The notes beneath the pieces are model-generated. The model was not told the origin of the DNA. It searched no databases and saw only the letters and a list, made by a program, of their open reading frames with translations. Both the position numbers and the translations under genes were made by a program. Below, piece after piece: positions 59,511 to 64,000 of a stretch of DNA of 64,000 bases. The first letter of the stretch is position 1, and each line of letters begins with the position of its first letter. Source of the DNA: an uncultured Alistipes sp. (GTDB lineage: Bacteria; Bacteroidota; Bacteroidia; Bacteroidales; Rikenellaceae); assembly GCF_910580175.1 (NCBI RefSeq), contig NZ_CAJTXD010000002.1:1-64000 (forward strand), written 5' to 3'.

Positions 59511-61112
59511 ATGAAATACCTTTTGATGTTTTTGCTTTGCGCTCTGACGATGACGTCCGCCGATGCGGCCGCAGCGCAGCGGAAGACACCGCGCGGAACC
59601 CGACAGGATGTGCCGCAGAATCCCTATGCGGTCTATTGTGCCGACTTGCCTTTCGACATGCCTTGTCCCGCGGCTCCGGTCTTCCCCGACCGCAGCGTCT
59701 CGGTGGCCGATTTCGGCGGCGATCCCAGCGGTGCGGAGTTATCCACGGCTGCTTTCGCGGCCGCCATCGACCGTCTTGCGGAGGCCGGCGGCGGTACGGT
59801 AACCGTTCCTGCGGGGGTGTGGCACACCGGGCCGATCGTTCTGCGCGACAACATCCGTCTGCATGTCGAGCGCGGTGCCATCATCCTGTTTTCGGCCGAC
59901 AAGAGTCTTTATCCGCTGGTCGAGACTTCGTTCGAGGGCTACGACAACACGCGGCGTTGCCAGTCGCCCATCTCGGCGCGCGGCGTCCGTAACATCGCCA
60001 TCACGGGACAGGGCGTCATCGACGGCAACGGCGAGTTCTGGCGTCCGCTCAAGCGCGAAAAGGTCAATGAGGGCACTTGGCGGCGGATCACTTCGCGCGG
60101 CGGGTGTTACAAGCGACCGACCTACTGGTTCCCCAGCGAGCAGGCGCTGCGGGGCGACGCCGTGGCCGACATGAATGTGCCCCGCATGCTCTCGACCGAC
60201 GAGGAGTGGGCCGCCGTGAAAGATTTCCTGCGTCCCGTGATGGTCAGCTTGATCGATTGCGAGAATGTGTTGTTGCAGGGCGTCGTCTTCCAGAATTCCC
60301 CGGCGTGGAACATCCACCCGCTGCTGTGCCGCAACGTGATCGTCGACGGTGTGACCGTGCGCAACCCTTCCTATGCCCAGAACGGCGACGGACTCGATAT
60401 CGAGTCGTGCCGCAATGTGCTTGTCGCCGACAGCCGTTTCGACGTGGGCGACGACGGCATCTGCATCAAGAGCGGCAAGGACGAGGACGGCCGCCGGCGC
60501 GGCGTGCCGACCGAAAACGTTGTCGTCGTGGGTTGTACGGTATTCCGCGGTCACGGCGGCTTCGTCGTCGGCAGCGAAATGTCGGGCGGCGTGCGCAACG
60601 TGCTGGTGTCGCGCTGCAACTTCGTCTCTACGGATGTGGGGCTGCGTTTCAAGAGCCGGCGCGGACGCGGCGGCGTGGTCGAAAATATCTTCGTCTACGA
60701 TACTTCCATGTCGGACATCGCCACCGAACCGTTGCTTTTCGACTTGTTCTACGGCGGCAAGTCGGCCGTCGAGGTGCTCGAATCGGGCACCGAGGAGCGG
60801 GCCGCAGCGCTCGTGCCGCCTGTCGACGAGACGACGCCCGCTTTCCGCAACATCGACATCCGGCGGTTGAGGTGTCTTGGTGCCCGGCGCGCCCTTTTCT
60901 TCAATGGCATTCCCGAGATGCCCATTTCCGGCGTGCGGATCGAAGATACCCGGATCGCTTCTTCGTCGGGCGGCGAAATCCGCTATGCTGAAAAAATCAT
61001 TTTGCGCAATGTTGAGATTTTGGCCGATCAAGGCCCTGATTTAAAAATTTCGAATTGCAGTGCTGTGGATGTCCGTTCTTTCCGTGGAGAGCTGGTCGGA
61101 GAGGAAAAGTAG
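59511..61112 (+). CDS. glycoside hydrolase family 28 (polygalacturonase-type), exported
   Basis: A 533-aa beta-helix enzyme with a signal peptide (about 1-22) and a Pro-rich mature start. The GH28 catalytic Asp set lies in QNGDGLDIES, FDVGDDGICIKSG and the His in RGHGGFVVGSEMSGG. It is predicted to hydrolyse galacturonan or the galacturonate-rhamnose backbone. It is the third gene of the pectin run, 12 nt after PL11, and is ended by the hairpin at 61152. It has an extended middle insertion relative to minimal polygalacturonases. Confidence 0.93.
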   Translation: MKYLLMFLLCALTMTSADAAAAQRKTPRGTRQDVPQNPYAVYCADLPFDMPCPAAPVFPDRSVSVADFGGDPSGAELSTAAFAAAIDRLAEAGGGTVTVPAGVWHTGPIVLRDNIRLHVERGAIILFSADKSLYPLVETSFEGYDNTRRCQSPISARGVRNIAITGQGVIDGNGEFWRPLKREKVNEGTWRRITSRGGCYKRPTYWFPSEQALRGDAVADMNVPRMLSTDEEWAAVKDFLRPVMVSLIDCENVLLQGVVFQNSPAWNIHPLLCRNVIVDGVTVRNPSYAQNGDGLDIESCRNVLVADSRFDVGDDGICIKSGKDEDGRRRGVPTENVVVVGCTVFRGHGGFVVGSEMSGGVRNVLVSRCNFVSTDVGLRFKSRRGRGGVVENIFVYDTSMSDIATEPLLFDLFYGGKSAVEVLESGTEERAAALVPPVDETTPAFRNIDIRRLRCLGARRALFFNGIPEMPISGVRIEDTRIASSSGGEIRYAEKIILRNVEILADQGPDLKISNCSAVDVRSFRGELVGEEK

Positions 61113-61151
61113 CCGGTAGAGTCATATTTTATATAGTCTTCCTTTGGAAAT

Positions 61152-61181
61152 GCCTTGCAAAGTGGTTTGCAGGGCTTTTTT
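61152..61181 (+). terminator. intrinsic terminator after the first GH28 gene
   Basis: A 10-bp stem GCCTTGCAAA/TTTGCAGGGC (61152-61161 with 61166-61175, one G-U pair), GTGG loop, then a run of T. Confidence 0.85.
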
Positions 61182-61307
61182 CGTATGAATCGCTCCTGCC
61201 AAATCGAGTAATAATTAAAATAATTTACATATTTTCTGAATAAATTTACTATCATATAGGATAGTGTAAAAATCATTTTTTCAGTCTTCTTTTCCGGCAA
61301 AACTCTT

Positions 61308-61315
61308 TACCTTTG
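61308..61315 (+). promoter_or_regulatory. -7 box for the second GH28 / rhamnulokinase unit
   Basis: TACCTTTG is an exact TAnnTTTG match, 41 nt before the ATG at 61357, in a strongly AT-rich intergenic segment (61113-61356). A -33 TTG at standard spacing is not evident. Confidence 0.5.
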
Positions 61316-61356
61316 ATAAATTTTAAGAATATACACCAAGCACTAACCCGAATTTT

Positions 61357-62796
61357 ATGAATCGAATTCTTCGTTTGCTCGCTCTTTGTGCGATGTCATT
61401 TTTTACAGTCGATTGCAACCGCAACGTTTCGGCAGACAATCCTTTCCCCGAGCTGGAGTGGATCGCCGAGGTCGGGGCGCGCAGCTTTCCGCGTTCCGAA
61501 AAGGTCTTTTGCGCCAATGCCTACGGTGCCGTGGGCGATGCCATGACCGACGCCACGCAGGCCGTGCAGGCCGCCATCGAGGCTTGCAAGGCCAACGGCG
61601 GCGGCAAGGTAACTTTCGAGCCGGGCATCTACCTGATCGGGTCGCTCTTCATCGACGGCGACAACATCGAGTTCGAGATTCCGCGCGGCACGACTTTGAT
61701 CGGCAGCCAGGACATCGCCGATTACCGCCGTATCGAGACCCGCGTGGCGGGCGTCGAGATGGAGTGGCCGGCGGCGCTTATCAACGTGATGAATTGCTCC
61801 AACTCCGCCATCACGGGCCAGGGCACCATCAACGCGCGCGGCAAGGTGTTCTGGGACAAGTATTGGGCTATGCGCCGCGAATACAACCCCAAAGGTCTGC
61901 GCTGGATCGTCGACTACGACTGCGAGCGTCCGCGCGGCATCCTGATCTCCGAGTGCAGCGACATCACGGTGCGCGACATCGTGCTCTACCAACCCGGATT
62001 CTGGTCGCTCCACATCCTTTATTCGGAGTATGTGACCGTCGATAACGTCATCATTTCGAACAACATCGAGGGACGCGGCCCGTCGACCGACGGCGTGGAC
62101 ATCGACTCGTCGCACCATATTCTCGTCGAGAACAGCCAGATCAACTGCAACGACGACAACTTCTGCCTCAAGGCCGGCCGCGACAGCGACGGCCTGCGTG
62201 TCGGACGTCCGTGCGAATATGTGGTCATCCGCAACTGCGTGGCCGGCCACGGCGACGGTCTCTTTACGTGCGGCAGCGAGACCTCGGGGTCGATCCGCCA
62301 CATCGCGGCTTACAACATGACGGGCATCGGCACCAAATACGGTCTGCGCTTCAAGTCGACCTGCCAGCGCGGCGGTACGATCGAGGACATCTGGCTCGGC
62401 AATGTCGAGATGCGCGGCGTGCGCGATCCGTTCGTCGTCGATCTCAATTGGAACCCCGCTTACAGCACTTCGCGTCTGCCTGCCGAGTTCGAGGGCAAGG
62501 AGCTGCCCGAGCATTGGCTGAAGATGCTCGCACCGGTCGATCCCGAGCGGGGTACGCCCAAGTTCCGCGACGTGCATTTCCGCAACGTTCGGGCTACGGA
62601 TGCCGCAACCTGCATCAAGGTCGGGGGTATCGAGAGTTCGACCATCGACGGATTTACGTTCGAGAACGTCTCGTTCCAGGGCCGCAACGGCGGGTCGATC
62701 GCCTGGGCCTGCGACTGGACGCTTCGCGGGTTCGATGTCGCCGCGTCGGAGAAGCCGCTCTCGGTCGAGCATTGCCAGGGTGTAGATGTCGAATAG
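61357..62796 (+). CDS. glycoside hydrolase family 28 (rhamnogalacturonase-type), lipoprotein-like
   Basis: A 479-aa right-handed beta-helix hydrolase. The signal peptide ends with FFTVDC, a possible lipoprotein Cys near residue 20. GH28 active-site groups: PSTDGVDIDSS, NCNDDNFCLKAGRDSDG and CVAGHGDGLFTCGSETSGS. It is distinct from the GH28 at 59511, and is likely a rhamnogalacturonan or galacturonan hydrolase acting on smaller fragments. The stop is 9 nt before rhaB, so the two are probably in one transcript. Confidence 0.93.
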   Translation: MNRILRLLALCAMSFFTVDCNRNVSADNPFPELEWIAEVGARSFPRSEKVFCANAYGAVGDAMTDATQAVQAAIEACKANGGGKVTFEPGIYLIGSLFIDGDNIEFEIPRGTTLIGSQDIADYRRIETRVAGVEMEWPAALINVMNCSNSAITGQGTINARGKVFWDKYWAMRREYNPKGLRWIVDYDCERPRGILISECSDITVRDIVLYQPGFWSLHILYSEYVTVDNVIISNNIEGRGPSTDGVDIDSSHHILVENSQINCNDDNFCLKAGRDSDGLRVGRPCEYVVIRNCVAGHGDGLFTCGSETSGSIRHIAAYNMTGIGTKYGLRFKSTCQRGGTIEDIWLGNVEMRGVRDPFVVDLNWNPAYSTSRLPAEFEGKELPEHWLKMLAPVDPERGTPKFRDVHFRNVRATDAATCIKVGGIESSTIDGFTFENVSFQGRNGGSIAWACDWTLRGFDVAASEKPLSVEHCQGVDVE

Positions 62797-62805
62797 TTCC
62801 GGGCC

Positions 62806-64000
62806 ATGTCTGCTTTGTATTTTCTCTCCGTCGATCTGGGCGCCACCAGCGGCCGGGTCATGCTGGGCTGCTTCGATGGCGGCAAGGTCTCCTTGGAGCC
62901 GTTGCACCGTTTCCCTACTCCATTGGTGCGGGTGGGCGACCGTTATTGCTGGAATATCTTTTCGCTCTATCAGGAGCTGATCGCCGGTTTTACCATCGCT
63001 GCCGGCCGTCAGGTGCCTATCGTCTCGATCGGTATCGATACGTGGGGCGTCGACATGGCGTTCGTCGCCCGGGACGGCTCCATCGCCGGGTTGCCGCGGG
63101 CTTACCGCGATCCCTTTACCGAGGGCGTTCAGGAGGAGTTCTTCGCGGCGAAGATGCCGCGCCGGGAGGTCTACGACCGCACGGGCATCCAGTTTCTGTC
63201 GTTCAACTCGTTGTTCCAGCTTTTCGCCCTTCAGAAGGAGGGGTGTTCTGCGCTGGAGACCGCACAGCGCATTCTCTTTATACCCGATGCGCTCGCCTAT
63301 ATGCTTACCGGCGAGATGGTAACCGAGTATACCGTCTTTTCCACATCGCAGTGCATGAATGCGTTCTCCCGTCAGCCCGATGCCGCTTTGTTGCAGGCCG
63401 TGGGGATCTCTCCCGCCTTGTTTTCGCCGGTCGTCATGCCCGGGGAGCGGGTCGGATTGCTTAGCCGGGCCATCGGGCAGGCCACCGGTCTGGGGCAGAT
63501 TCCCGTTGTCGCCGTCGCAGGCCATGATACCGCATCGGCCGTCGCAGCCGTGCCCGCTTCGGACAAGCATTTCGCCTATCTTTCGTCCGGCACTTGGTCT
63601 TTGTTGGGCGCCGAGTTGGAGCAGCCTGTCATCAACGAGTTGTCTTGCAACCTCAATTTTACGAATGAAGGCGGTGTCGACGGCAGCGTCCGTTTCTTGA
63701 AGAACATTACCGGTATGTGGTTGCTGGAGCAGTGTCGCGAGGCCTGGACCAAGGAAGGGAAATCCTATTCCTATGCCCAGATCATGCAGGCCGTGCAGGC
63801 CGCAGCTCCCGCCGAGGGCCTCATCGACCCCGACGCTCCCGAGTTCGCAGCACCCACCGACATGCCTAAGGCCATCCGCACCTACTGCGCGGCCCACGGA
63901 GTGCCCGTCCCCCAGGACGATGCGGCCCTCATGCGGCTGATCTTCGAGTCGCTCGCCGCGCGTTACGCCCGGGTGTTGGAGGAGTTGCAGCAGGCTTGCG
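62806..64000 (+). CDS. rhaB: rhamnulokinase, partial (3' end outside window)
   Basis: The visible 398 residues of a FGGY-family kinase phosphorylate L-rhamnulose with ATP. The N-terminal VDLGATSGRVMLG is the phosphate-binding motif. IDTWGVDMAFV and VAGHDTASAVAAVPA are the sugar-binding and catalytic segments (Asp in GHDTAS). LSSGTWSLLGAE is typical of rhamnulokinases. The ATG at 62806 follows GH28 by 9 nt. Its position after RG-I-degrading enzymes fits use of released rhamnose. The frame is open at the window end. Confidence 0.93.
   Translation, partial: MSALYFLSVDLGATSGRVMLGCFDGGKVSLEPLHRFPTPLVRVGDRYCWNIFSLYQELIAGFTIAAGRQVPIVSIGIDTWGVDMAFVARDGSIAGLPRAYRDPFTEGVQEEFFAAKMPRREVYDRTGIQFLSFNSLFQLFALQKEGCSALETAQRILFIPDALAYMLTGEMVTEYTVFSTSQCMNAFSRQPDAALLQAVGISPALFSPVVMPGERVGLLSRAIGQATGLGQIPVVAVAGHDTASAVAAVPASDKHFAYLSSGTWSLLGAELEQPVINELSCNLNFTNEGGVDGSVRFLKNITGMWLLEQCREAWTKEGKSYSYAQIMQAVQAAAPAEGLIDPDAPEFAAPTDMPKAIRTYCAAHGVPVPQDDAALMRLIFESLAARYARVLEELQQAC

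Noticed and set aside
61396..63897. An 833-codon minus-strand open frame opposite GH28 and rhamnulokinase
   Set aside because: Antisense shadow of two real genes with catalytic motifs on the plus strand.

Overview
The window is about 60% GC and looks like chromosome of a Bacteroidetes, most likely the Rikenellaceae/Alistipes type. The evidence is repeated TAnnTTTG promoter -7 boxes, weak ribosome binding sites, and lineage-typical genes (lipoprotein TamL, Bat/MoxR operon, DUF4492-cydAB, DUF4290, BACON-S41 lipoprotein, PCMD lipoprotein). The genus is an inference from sequence character only. No rRNA, CRISPR array, insertion sequence or plasmid gene was seen.

Left part (1-14172): a cut alpha/beta hydrolase, a 60-aa protein and dapF on the minus strand face a nitroreductase and tamL across a perfect 20-bp inverted repeat. 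Next come an AraC-type regulator and the envelope-assembly operon uppS-bamA-ompH-ompH, then nadK facing pdxJ-cca. A bidirectional terminator and an initiator tRNA-fMet follow.

Middle (14310-29836): a five-gene minus-strand operon encodes a heterodisulfide-reductase-like (Hdr/Qmo/Dsr type) iron-sulfur flavoprotein electron-transfer complex with a membrane arm. It is followed by folA-thyA-lpxH-thioredoxin-like genes, a PCMD lipoprotein, the hpf-xerC pair, a flavin reductase, and a three-gene cassette (28081-29396). That cassette has the layout of a phage lysis unit: a small basic protein, a one-TM coiled-coil protein, and a lipoprotein with a C-terminal membrane anchor like a unimolecular spanin. 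rnpB (RNase P RNA) lies convergent to it.

Right-middle (29974-54883): a Bat/MoxR aerotolerance-type operon, a GH43 glycosidase, UvrD/PcrA helicase, a GT2, nth, a BACON-S41 protease, DUF3108, recG, DUF4290, an unusual NtrC-like protein (shortened receiver, no HTH), HAD-nhaC, DUF4492-cydAB and fabI.

Right end (55168-64000): a plus-strand pectin / rhamnogalacturonan-I degradation run. It contains an acetylesterase-GH105 fusion, a PL11 lyase, two GH28 enzymes and rhamnulokinase (cut by the window edge). Together these would deacetylate and cleave RG-I, release rhamnose and phosphorylate rhamnulose. No SusC/SusD pair is visible in the window.
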